Below are positions 17,308-25,494 of a stretch of DNA of 48,024 nt, piece by piece. The DNA is from an uncultured bacterium (GTDB lineage Bacteria; Myxococcota_A; Bradymonadia; Bradymonadales; Bradymonadaceae): the NCBI GenBank assembly GCA_937981985.1, contig CALJNB010000024.1:1-48024 (forward strand). Direction: 5' to 3'. The notes beneath the pieces are model-generated. The model worked only from the letters and a program-made list of their open reading frames with translations, was not told the DNA's origin and searched no databases. Both the position numbers and the translations under genes were made by a program. Each line of letters begins with the position of its first letter. Position 1 is the first letter of the stretch.

Positions 17308-17437
17308 AAATGCACCTCATTAGTAAAAATGTGCCTACATACTCGTTATATCGACTTTGATAAATAGCCTTGAAATAGCCACCATGGTTGGAGTTGTCTC
17401 GAAACATCAATTTTCAATAACCCCATTGGACTGCTCT

Positions 17438-17719
17438 TTAGGCGTCAAACTCTTCTTGAATCAACACAAAAGGTTGAACGACGAGGACCGTAAATTTAGT
17501 TTTCGATTCGTGCCAATGAATCACCTCATCCATCGTCGGTCGAGCCAAAGTACCGTCTTCCATCCAGGCTGCGACCTTTTCGGATTCGTCTGCGGCGATA
17601 GCAGCGCCGGCGTCTTCTAATTGTTGATTACGAACAACAAAAACCGACCTGCGACGCATGTGCGGTTCGAGGCTGTCGAACTCGGCATGTTTCATTATTT
17701 TTTCTTTGAGATCTTTCAT
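17438..17719 (-). CDS. DUF2288 family small protein
   Basis: This is a 93-residue cytoplasmic protein that resembles DUF2288. The family pattern of an N-terminal helix and arginine-rich strand (HMRRRSVFVV), an AIAADESEKVAAWMEDGTL helix, and a C-terminal VVQPFVLIQE is visible. The function of the family is unknown. It starts 19 bases after the DctP stop on the same strand and is the last gene of that unit. No strong Shine-Dalgarno is seen. The assignment is from memory of the consensus. Confidence 0.7.
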   Translation of the reverse strand: MKDLKEKIMKHAEFDSLEPHMRRRSVFVVRNQQLEDAGAAIAADESEKVAAWMEDGTLARPTMDEVIHWHESKTKFTVLVVQPFVLIQEEFDA

Positions 17720-17738
17720 CGAAATTTCTAAAAAGGAG

Positions 17739-18743
17739 TTAGCGAATCGCTTTGAGGTGCTTTTTCATTTCAGCTAGAAGTTCAGCTGAGAAGTGTTTCC
17801 CGACCATGACCTTCTCTACTTTCTTGGCCATATTCTTCCATTCTTTTATATCTTTGGCTTTAACGGATTCGACACCGCCACCAACAATTGTTTTGATTGC
17901 TTTTTTATTGTCTTTGCGAATTTTGTTGAGCAACGTAGAGCCATTTTTCTTTGAAATTTCCAAGATGGACGCTTGGTGTTCTGCAGGGATTTTGTCCCAA
18001 GCTTTCTTGCTAAGAAGAAGTCCGCCGATCGTGAATGCCACTTTCAAGTCGGTGACATATTTCGCTTTGGTATGCCATTGTAAAGCGACTGCCCCATAGG
18101 GAGAGTTACTAAACGCATCTATGACGCCGGTCGACAAACTAGGCAACACATCTGGAACTCCAAGTTGAACTGCGTTTGCACCCGAGACTTTCAAGACCGC
18201 TTTGCCGACAGGGTCTGCGTCCCATACCCACATCTTCGTCTTTGCCATATCCGATGGACTGGCAACGGGTGCGTTTGAGAAAAGGTAGTTGAATCCAACG
18301 TCACCCCAATGAAGTAGAACAAATCCTTTTTTGTCCAAAATCTCTTTGAATTTAGGCTCCATCTTCTCGCGAACGTAGTTTATCTCTTTGTAATTCTTGA
18401 AGGTCATCGGCATCTGATACATGAAAAACTCGGACGCGATCTCTCCCATTCCAACGCTAGTCAACGCAGCGCCTGCGAGTTGCCCCGTTCTCATTTTACG
18501 AACCATCGCGCCTTCATCGCCCATCACTCCGCCGCCATAAAGCTTCAAGACCACTGCACCCTTTGTGGCTTTTTTAACTTCTCTTTTGGTTTTCGAAAAG
18601 GACTTGTACCAACTTGATCCTTTAGGAGCCAAAGAGGCTACTTTTAAAACAACAACACCGTCGTCGGCTGTAGCCCTCGCAGCTGTAAAAGGTATAATTA
18701 AGGTTGCCAGTAATATTAAGCTTAGCGCTTTCGTAACTTTCAT
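17739..18743 (-). CDS. TRAP transporter solute-binding protein, DctP/TatP type
   Basis: This is a 334-residue periplasmic binding protein of the DctP family (TRAP P subunit). A Sec signal (about residues 1-26) precedes the mature start DDGVVVLKVASLAPKGSSW. Family features include GGVMGDEGAMVRKMRTGQL and the LPSLSTGVIDAFSNSP segment (about 205-220), typical of ligand binding. ATG follows GGAGA. It lies 17 bases after the TatT gene, so the pair matches the TPAT-type TRAP systems known from Treponema (Tp0956/Tp0957). The usual DctQ and DctM membrane subunits are not in the window. The ligand is unknown, and hydrophobic compounds have been proposed for this group. Confidence 0.9.
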   Translation of the reverse strand: MKVTKALSLILLATLIIPFTAARATADDGVVVLKVASLAPKGSSWYKSFSKTKREVKKATKGAVVLKLYGGGVMGDEGAMVRKMRTGQLAGAALTSVGMGEIASEFFMYQMPMTFKNYKEINYVREKMEPKFKEILDKKGFVLLHWGDVGFNYLFSNAPVASPSDMAKTKMWVWDADPVGKAVLKVSGANAVQLGVPDVLPSLSTGVIDAFSNSPYGAVALQWHTKAKYVTDLKVAFTIGGLLLSKKAWDKIPAEHQASILEISKKNGSTLLNKIRKDNKKAIKTIVGGGVESVKAKDIKEWKNMAKKVEKVMVGKHFSAELLAEMKKHLKAIR

Positions 18744-18760
18744 TTTTTCTCCAGGTAAAT

Positions 18761-19765
18761 TCAGTTTTCTTCAATGGGTTTGGATGTGGGCGAAACAGAA
18801 TTATTGGAATCCAATGTTTCCTTTTCCTCTAAAGGCTCCGCGACATCGTCCTCAAAAATAAGTTCATCCATATGCTTTAACCAAAACTTCGCACGTACGC
18901 GCGCAATTTCGTTATTCAATCGTAGATGGGGATGCAGATCCAGTTGTGTAGAATTAATTTTGGCTAGAAGAGATTTGAACAATACTGCATCTTGCGACGA
19001 CGTCGCGTAAAAACGCGCTTGTAAATAGGGGGCGAACAGATTCTCATCGCCAACGCGTTTCACAGCGATATCAAAATGGTCTTTAGATTTTTCCGGCTTA
19101 CCTCCGAGTGCTTCTGGCTGCATCGCGTAGAAAACCCCTAGTGCTAGGTGGACACCGCTATAATAATAGGTGTCGTCCAACTCGGCACATTTCTTTAACA
19201 TCGCCTCTACGGTTCCCAAAGACGCCATCATATCAACATCAGATTGCGAGATGTTTATAGTCGCCCCCCAAGCATACGCGGCCCAAAAAAGCCCTGGAAC
19301 ATCGTCTTCATCAAGATCTTCAAAAGCTTTTTTTAACGCTGTTAGGTCGTTTGCGAGCGCGGCTTTCTCAACATCAGAATTATCTAGCAATCGAAATCCA
19401 AACGCACGAGACTTGCCGTAATGAATACGAGCACGAGCCGCCAAGTTCTCTAAATCTTCTTCCTCAGCGTCTCCAAGTTGGGCTTGTTCTAAATCCCATT
19501 CCAAGAATCCAAATGCGTAGCTGAAGTATCCTTCGGCAAGTAAGGCAAGAAACTCTTCGTTCTCAGGCGAAGACGCGAGGAAGGTTTCCATGGTCATCAG
19601 GCTCGCGGGAAACGCATCTCTTGCAAACTGGACATCCGCTTGTCCTTCCATCACAGACTTACCTTGATAAAGCGCACTCGCCGTCGAGTCGGCTGTAATT
19701 TTATTCAAACTGCATGAAGCCGAAGTGATAAGGAAACATGCAAGTACGAGATGAGCGAATTTCAT
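18761..19765 (-). CDS. TatT-type lipoprotein, TPR partner of the TRAP binding protein
   Basis: This is a 334-residue lipoprotein with a signal peptide and lipobox SASC (C18), followed by an all-helical TPR-like body. The match is to the TRAP transporter TatT component family, described in Treponema pallidum (Tp0956), where a trimeric TPR lipoprotein binds the TRAP solute-binding protein. Family-like segments include EEFLALLAEGYFSYAFGFLEWD and GLFWAAYAWGATINISQSD. ATG at 19765 is chosen because the signal peptide starts there; a TTG start further upstream would place 7 extra residues before it. The gene precedes dctP directly. Confidence 0.85.
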   Translation of the reverse strand: MKFAHLVLACFLITSASCSLNKITADSTASALYQGKSVMEGQADVQFARDAFPASLMTMETFLASSPENEEFLALLAEGYFSYAFGFLEWDLEQAQLGDAEEEDLENLAARARIHYGKSRAFGFRLLDNSDVEKAALANDLTALKKAFEDLDEDDVPGLFWAAYAWGATINISQSDVDMMASLGTVEAMLKKCAELDDTYYYSGVHLALGVFYAMQPEALGGKPEKSKDHFDIAVKRVGDENLFAPYLQARFYATSSQDAVLFKSLLAKINSTQLDLHPHLRLNNEIARVRAKFWLKHMDELIFEDDVAEPLEEKETLDSNNSVSPTSKPIEEN

Positions 19766-19888
19766 ATAGAACCTGGTTGAACTCAAACCTACCTAAAACA
19801 GAGATCGTTGGGTTACGCAAGTCACCGAAATGAGTTGATGCACTTCTCATCCACTTGCCTATGTGGAGAACGTGCCTAGTTTCAGGGT

Positions 19889-20683
19889 ATGATACATCCT
19901 TTACCGCAAATAGAATTCTCGGCAATCGAGGTGAAACACCCCGCTATACCCCGAAATCACCACTCATTAACTGCCCACATTAGTGATATACACATGGGGC
20001 CTTGGATAAAACAGCGCCACTTGGAAGAACTTGTGGACAAGGTTAACGGTTACGATCCTGATCTGATCGCTTTGACCGGGGACTACGTCGGTTATCGGAA
20101 GGGCCCTCTTATAGAATGCGCAGAAGCGCTGAGAAAACTAAACGCACCGACCTATGCTGTACTTGGAAATCACGATCATTGGGCCGATACCAAACTTGCC
20201 GTGACCACCTTTGAACGCAATGAGATCGATTTGTTACGCAACGAGAATCGTCGGGTCGAGCTTCCTGGCTTTCATTTCAACCTGGTGGGCGTGGATGACG
20301 AAGTGACAAATAATGCCGATGTTCCCAAAGCACATAAGGGTATTATAAATAACGACTTCACTTTAACCTTGAACCATGTGCCTTCGATCGCGGACGCATG
20401 CGCCCAACACGGTTCAGACCTTATTCTTTCCGGTCACACCCACGGGCTGCAATTCAACGTGCCTCGTCTAACGGCAAGAATCGCCAAAATCGCGAAAATG
20501 AAATATATCGATGGGTGCTACCATCTCGACGAGGGGCTTCTATTTGTTAGTCGAGGTATAGGTTCGGCAAGCTGGCCGAGACGTTATGATGCGTTCCCAG
20601 AAATCGCTTTGCTCACGTTATCGCACGGAGATATTCCCGAGATCAAAAAACTAACCTCCTGGCGTGCGAATCTTCGTAGGTAA
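19889..20683 (+). CDS. Calcineurin-like metallophosphoesterase (YkuE-like)
   Basis: This is a 264-residue two-metal phosphoesterase. The motifs are in order: SDIH (D-x-H), ALTGDYVG (GD), VLGNHDHW (GNHD) and SGHTHGLQ (GHxH). All metal ligands are present. No signal peptide or membrane segment is visible. YkuE-like proteins hydrolyse cell-wall or lipid phosphodiesters, but the substrate here is open. The start at 19889 has no strong ribosome site (AGGGT lies too close), so the true start may differ. It is divergent from the TatT gene with about 120 bases between. Confidence 0.85.
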   Translation: MIHPLPQIEFSAIEVKHPAIPRNHHSLTAHISDIHMGPWIKQRHLEELVDKVNGYDPDLIALTGDYVGYRKGPLIECAEALRKLNAPTYAVLGNHDHWADTKLAVTTFERNEIDLLRNENRRVELPGFHFNLVGVDDEVTNNADVPKAHKGIINNDFTLTLNHVPSIADACAQHGSDLILSGHTHGLQFNVPRLTARIAKIAKMKYIDGCYHLDEGLLFVSRGIGSASWPRRYDAFPEIALLTLSHGDIPEIKKLTSWRANLRR

Positions 20684-20813
20684 TATTGAGCCATTTACCA
20701 TCACTGAAGAAAGCGATTAAACCTAAAACATCTGAACCAAGTGATTTCAAAGAAGACAATTGAATTCCAGCACTAAAAAACATAAACATGAACTTTTATG
20801 ACTGAGGTAAATC

Positions 20814-21284
20814 ATGGCAAACCCTATATTCGAAGTCGGAGACAAAGCTCCGGAATGGTCTTTAGAGTCTGATGATAACGGACTTATTTCTTCTGCAGAT
20901 TTGAAGGGTAAAAAATATATCCTGTATTTCTACCCCAAAGACGATACTCCCGGCTGCACGAAACAAGCATGCGATTTTCGCGATCAACTCCAAGGTATTC
21001 AAGAATCCGGTTATACAGTCATTGGAATTTCGCCAGATTCACTTGAAAGCCATGAGGCATTCAGAGAAAAATTCGACCTGACCTTCTCACTCGTGTCGGA
21101 CACTGATCACAGCGTTGCAAAGGCTTTCGGGGTATGGAGAAGTAAGATCAACTACGGAAAGACCTATGTGGGTTTGGTGAGAAGCACCTTCTTCGTGGAT
21201 GAAACAGGCACTTTTGAACAAATCCACGACAACGTCCGCGCTACCGGCCATGTGGCCCGATTGGTGAAAAAGTTCATTAAGTGA
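20814..21284 (+). CDS. bcp: Thioredoxin-dependent peroxiredoxin (Bcp/PrxQ)
   Basis: This is a 156-residue PrxQ-type peroxiredoxin that reduces hydroperoxides at the expense of thioredoxin. The active-site motif YPKDDTPGCTKQACDF places the peroxidatic cysteine at C48 and the resolving cysteine at C53, the atypical 2-Cys arrangement. GAGGT lies before the ATG with a good spacing. Its TGA overlaps the GTG start of the aldehyde dehydrogenase gene by four bases, so the two are co-translated. Peroxide and reactive aldehyde detoxification may be linked here (inference). Confidence 0.93.
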   Translation: MANPIFEVGDKAPEWSLESDDNGLISSADLKGKKYILYFYPKDDTPGCTKQACDFRDQLQGIQESGYTVIGISPDSLESHEAFREKFDLTFSLVSDTDHSVAKAFGVWRSKINYGKTYVGLVRSTFFVDETGTFEQIHDNVRATGHVARLVKKFIK

Positions 21285-22648
21285 AAACCTTCCAGACCGT
21301 AAACCCGCATAACGAATTAACTATCGAAGAATATCGCTTTGCGACGACCAAAGAAATCAATCAGTCTTTGCTTCAAAGCCAAGACGCGTATTCCATGTGG
21401 CGGAAGCGTCCCCTTTCAGACCGAGTAAAATGCGTTGAAAAGCTCGCGACGTTATTGAAAGAAAATCGCGAGACGCTGGCTGTTCAAATGACATCGGAAA
21501 TGGGAAAACCTATACAAGAGTCACGTGCCGAAATTTCCAAATGCGCGCTATTGTGTTCCTATTATTCAGAAAACGCCGATTCCTTTTTGAGTCCGAAAAC
21601 GGTCTTAACCGATGCGCAACACAGCTATCTGCGTTACGATCCCATCGGCACAATTCTCGGAATCATGCCGTGGAACTTCCCCCTCTGGCAGGTTTTTCGA
21701 TGTGCAATTCCGGCAATTTTCGCCGGCAATACCTTCATCCTAAAACATGCTCTCAACGTTATGGGTACGGCACTTTCAATAGAGAAACTATTTCTTGAAG
21801 CTGATTTCCCTGAACATGTTTTCGTAAACACGATCGCTAGACACGAAGACATCGAAGGCATCATCAATCACTCCCAAATCGGCGGCGTGGCTCTAACTGG
21901 ATCTGTTGAAGCAGGATCAGCGGTCGCTAAACTCGCCGGTGCGGCAATCAAACCCTGCATCCTAGAACTAGGAGGATCCGATGCCTTCATCGTTTTGGAA
22001 GACTGCGATATCGATCGCGCAGTAGAAGCGGGTATTTTCTCGAGAATGCTTAATAACGGGCAAAGCTGCATAGCAGCCAAACGTTTTCTTATTCAACGTT
22101 CGATCCACGACACCTTTTTAGAGAAGATGATAGCAAAGGTGAGTCAAATTCGGCTCGGAGATCCCATGGATGAAGATACGACAATGGGACCCATGGCACG
22201 ACCTGACCTCAGGCAACACCTCCGACGACAAGTCGATACCACACTTCACGAAGGCGCGGTTGAGGCCTACAAACATCACTTTCAAAGCGAGTCCGGTTAC
22301 TACTTCTCGCCGATTATCCTTTCAGACGTAGATCCAAACCACACTATGTTTATCGAGGAGACATTTGGACCTGCTATCGCGATCACCAAAATCGAGACAC
22401 TGGAAGAAGCGGTTAAAATAAGCAACCAAAGCGCTTTCGGATTGGGCGCAACGATTTGGACGAAAAACACGCTATCTGATGCGCTGATTTCACAGATGGA
22501 TGTGGGGACGATCGCCATCAATGGATTCGTCAAAAGCGACCCTCGTCTTCCCTTTGGTGGCACTAAAAAGTCAGGATTTGGTAGAGAACTTTCCAAGTCA
22601 GGAATTCACGCATTCGTAAATGAAAAAGTCGTATCTCGGTTCTCTTAG
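21281..22648 (+). CDS. Aldehyde dehydrogenase, succinate-semialdehyde dehydrogenase-like
   Basis: This is a 455-residue NAD(P)-dependent aldehyde dehydrogenase of the GabD/SSADH-like group. Visible features are the MPWNFPLWQ motif, ALTGSVEAGSAVAKL in the cofactor-binding region, the ELGGSDAFIV motif with catalytic glutamate, and the nucleophile C263 in NNGQSCIAAKR. The length fits the short (about 455 residue) GabD1 group. The start is GTG at 21281 overlapping the bcp stop (GTGA), so it depends on bcp translation. The aldehyde substrate is not certain. Confidence 0.92.
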   Translation: MKTFQTVNPHNELTIEEYRFATTKEINQSLLQSQDAYSMWRKRPLSDRVKCVEKLATLLKENRETLAVQMTSEMGKPIQESRAEISKCALLCSYYSENADSFLSPKTVLTDAQHSYLRYDPIGTILGIMPWNFPLWQVFRCAIPAIFAGNTFILKHALNVMGTALSIEKLFLEADFPEHVFVNTIARHEDIEGIINHSQIGGVALTGSVEAGSAVAKLAGAAIKPCILELGGSDAFIVLEDCDIDRAVEAGIFSRMLNNGQSCIAAKRFLIQRSIHDTFLEKMIAKVSQIRLGDPMDEDTTMGPMARPDLRQHLRRQVDTTLHEGAVEAYKHHFQSESGYYFSPIILSDVDPNHTMFIEETFGPAIAITKIETLEEAVKISNQSAFGLGATIWTKNTLSDALISQMDVGTIAINGFVKSDPRLPFGGTKKSGFGRELSKSGIHAFVNEKVVSRFS

Positions 22649-22752
22649 AAAAGAACGTTTCAAAAAGAACTGCCCGTAGATAAAACCTCGATTTTATTGA
22701 TTGTATGCAGTGAGCAAGTTAGAAAGAGACTAGTAAAAACATAAGGTCAAAG

Positions 22753-24891
22753 ATGTCCAAATACTCAGTGCTTATCCTACTTTCTTTTTTCCTCGTAGCT
22801 TGCAAAGAAGAGCCTAAAGTAGACCCTGTCGCTACCGCCGAGTTGGTAAAAAGATGGTCAGCCACCGTCGAAAGTGAACTTCTTAAGAAAGCTGGCGGTG
22901 GACTCGTTTCAAAAGAACTGTCAGCAATTTTGAGTGCGAGTGCCGATTCGGAAAAATCAGAAAAGATAGAACATCCCCCTTATGCACAACTTGTCCATGA
23001 CGTTTATAACGGCACCGAATTTACGCCTAAACTCATCAACCAAGGGAGTTTAAGTCCGCGAGGCGCATTAGCGTGGAACATTCTTCAGAACGTGAAAAAT
23101 TACGGTCTTAATTCCAACCAATATCACATTCAAGAAATTTCGGATGGTCTCGCCGAAATGGAGTCCATTGCGAAGTCAGAAAAACAATCATTGGCCCCGA
23201 CCGAATCGGAACTTGCTGAAGTCTTAGCTTGGGCAAAAACCCAAAACGCAAAAGACTTCCCGATGGATGAAAATACCTACTCAAAACTCAATGATCACCT
23301 ACTCGCAGGTTCTGCTGGGAAACGCTTAAACGCGACAATCGAATCCATGACCGCACAAGCTGAAAAGGTTGGCAAAAAGAGTGCAACAATTGAAGCTAAA
23401 ATGGCAATCGATCTCGCGCAACTCACTCATGTGATGCGCTTTCAAAAACAGCGTAAAATCTTCGTACATCCCCGACAAGACGATGCCTTTCATGAATTGG
23501 GAAAAGGAAGTAAGCGTCCTGATGATGCTCGCGGAAAATTAAGAGGCGGATTCGTCTGGCGCCAAGCCCGTGCGCGTGCCGAAGAGATGTCAAATTGGAC
23601 GGATATGCGCGACGATAAAATTCGAAATAGCTTAACAACGTTAATTACGGAAAAAGATCCAAAGAAAGCTGTTAGAGAAATACTCACAACCCATCCACAA
23701 CACGAAAAATTAGCAAATGCGTTGGCCAAGTATCGTAAGATCGTAAAAGACGGTGGTTGGGAAGAAGTTGAAATTAAAAAAAGTTTGAAAAAGGGATCAA
23801 AAGGTAAAATTGTTTCCGATCTAAAAACCCGTCTTAAAATTGAGGGATTCTTCCCAGAGAAGAGTGAGATAACAGAAGCATTCGGAGAGGAACTCGAAAC
23901 AGCGATTCGCGATTATCAAGAAACCCATCAAATGAAGATAACCGGAGCACCCCATAAAACGTTTTGGAAAAGCTTGAATATTCCTGCCGAAAAACGCATG
24001 AATCAAATCGTGGTCAATCTAGACCGAATCCGAAAATCTAACATTCGACACGATGAAGATGAAATGTACGTTTATGTTAACGTACCTGACTTCCACACCG
24101 AAGTGTGGAAAAAGAAAGAACGCAAGATGCGCTTTCGCATCGTTGTCGGAAATAATAATCGTGTGAAAAACGAAGAAACGAAAAAATGGGACCGCGCTAA
24201 TCGTACCCCCACACCTCTTGCCGCGCTTATCGATCGCGTAATCTACAATCCATACTGGAATGTAACCCCTCGCGTTCGGACCGGCGAGATTGTGAAAAAA
24301 GTGAACAAAGCACTAACTGAAGAATGGGAAGCGGCCAAAGCAAAAGCTTCGGCAGAAGGTTTAGATCCAGCATCAGTTACCCACCCCTACCTAGATGAGG
24401 CCACTGGTGAAATTAATGCGGTAGTGACTCAAAAGGGAAATATCCCTTCTTGGTATGCAAAAAACGGCTACGAAGTTGTTGGCGCCGGACGAGGATATGA
24501 ATACGTGAGACAGATTCCAGGAGGCGGAAACGCGCTCGGAAAAGTTAAGGTTATCTTCCCAAATCTTCACGATGTTTATTTACACGACACGCCTAAGAAA
24601 AGCCTTTTCAAAGAACCCGTAAGAGCCTTTAGTCACGGATGTATGAGAATGCATAACCCACTTGATTTCGCTGAATTCTTGCTGAGAAACGACGGACTCT
24701 ATGAATCCAACAATGTACCTAAACTCTTGAAAAAGCGGTCGCCCTCTCCAATCTTTTTAAAGAAAATGGTTCCCGTATTCGTAGAATACGTAACAGTCCG
24801 CGTTGACGATAAGGACCGCGTCAACTTCCTTGCTGATATTTACAGCTACGACAATCCAGCTATCGAAAAGATCACAACAGCGATGAAATAA
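22753..24891 (+). CDS. L,D-transpeptidase lipoprotein (YcbB/LdtD-like)
   Basis: This is a 712-residue lipoprotein with signal peptide and lipobox LVAC (C17). Residues about 350-420 form a peptidoglycan-binding domain (KKGSKGKIVSDLKTRLKIEG). The C-terminal YkuD domain holds the catalytic motif SHGCMRM with nucleophile C630. LdtD-type enzymes make 3-3 cross-links in peptidoglycan or attach proteins to it. The N-terminal scaffold (about 30-345) resembles the YcbB scaffold. The enzyme is anchored by a lipid rather than a transmembrane helix, unlike E. coli YcbB. It is monocistronic on this evidence, with about 100 bases before it. Confidence 0.9.
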   Translation: MSKYSVLILLSFFLVACKEEPKVDPVATAELVKRWSATVESELLKKAGGGLVSKELSAILSASADSEKSEKIEHPPYAQLVHDVYNGTEFTPKLINQGSLSPRGALAWNILQNVKNYGLNSNQYHIQEISDGLAEMESIAKSEKQSLAPTESELAEVLAWAKTQNAKDFPMDENTYSKLNDHLLAGSAGKRLNATIESMTAQAEKVGKKSATIEAKMAIDLAQLTHVMRFQKQRKIFVHPRQDDAFHELGKGSKRPDDARGKLRGGFVWRQARARAEEMSNWTDMRDDKIRNSLTTLITEKDPKKAVREILTTHPQHEKLANALAKYRKIVKDGGWEEVEIKKSLKKGSKGKIVSDLKTRLKIEGFFPEKSEITEAFGEELETAIRDYQETHQMKITGAPHKTFWKSLNIPAEKRMNQIVVNLDRIRKSNIRHDEDEMYVYVNVPDFHTEVWKKKERKMRFRIVVGNNNRVKNEETKKWDRANRTPTPLAALIDRVIYNPYWNVTPRVRTGEIVKKVNKALTEEWEAAKAKASAEGLDPASVTHPYLDEATGEINAVVTQKGNIPSWYAKNGYEVVGAGRGYEYVRQIPGGGNALGKVKVIFPNLHDVYLHDTPKKSLFKEPVRAFSHGCMRMHNPLDFAEFLLRNDGLYESNNVPKLLKKRSPSPIFLKKMVPVFVEYVTVRVDDKDRVNFLADIYSYDNPAIEKITTAMK

Positions 24892-25109
24892 CGCACCTTG
24901 TTTGCGAAGCTACTTTCGAAATAGAGTTTCAATCGCGAGAGTTTAGAGGACTTCAAACTCTGATTCATTTTACTCGAACGATACTGCTTTACATCCAAAT
25001 ATTTGGAAATGATGCTCTCCAAGATTTCACTATCATCTTCGATGAACATCATAGAACTATCGTGAATCCCACACAAAATGGTCTTCTTTAAATTACTGAT
25101 CGCTAACAC
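24846..25109 (-). CDS. Hypothetical small protein, possibly the degenerate remnant of a longer gene
   Basis: A GTG at 25109 opens an 87-codon frame that ends inside the antisense end of the transpeptidase gene (46 bases overlap). The frame stays open upstream to a TAA at 25167-25169, before which it continues as MKKNGLL from an ATG at 25190. The translated text (GDEWFLDLVLAISNLKKTIL, MMFIEDDSEILESIISKY) looks protein-like. I recognise no family. The in-frame TAA and a second protein-like frame across 25140-25200 suggest a gene broken by a stop or frameshift. This fills most of the gap between the transpeptidase and the next minus-strand gene. Confidence 0.3.
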   Translation of the reverse strand: MLAISNLKKTILCGIHDSSMMFIEDDSEILESIISKYLDVKQYRSSKMNQSLKSSKLSRLKLYFESSFANKVRYFIAVVIFSIAGLS

Positions 25110-25195
25110 GAGATCGAGGAACCATTCATCGCCGCATTCAGTAAGACGAAGAAAGTTCTTGGATTTTTACAACAACCCATTCTTTTTCATTAGTC

Positions 25196-25468
25196 TTAGG
25201 GTTGAACGAGAAGCTCCTCTACGTGTTGGGTACCACGATCAAGTAATTTTAGTGCCGCTTCTCCTTGATAGCTGGTCCTCAAGGTAGAAATAATGATTTC
25301 CAATTCGTTGTCGTAGTTTTTGGCTAGTGCCTCCTGCTCATCGATATCACTCGCATAAATGATACCTGATAACTCCCTTTGGCATTCTTCAATAATAATA
25401 CGACCATGCGAAAATTTCCTGCGAAGAGCTACTAGATTGCCCCTTAGTTTTTCTAATTTGGTGATCAT
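25196..25468 (-). CDS. Hypothetical helical protein
   Basis: This is a 90-residue, probably cytoplasmic, mainly helical protein (LEKLRGNLVALRRKF and ALAKNYDNELEIIISTL segments). It has no recognisable domain. ATG at 25468 is 26 bases after the stop of the large IPT lipoprotein on the same strand, so it may share its message. The ribosome site is weak. It is unusually regular for chance, but its function is unknown. Confidence 0.45.
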   Translation of the reverse strand: MITKLEKLRGNLVALRRKFSHGRIIIEECQRELSGIIYASDIDEQEALAKNYDNELEIIISTLRTSYQGEAALKLLDRGTQHVEELLVQP

Positions 25469-25494
25469 CGTTCGAATCTTTCGCGGATTTTATA

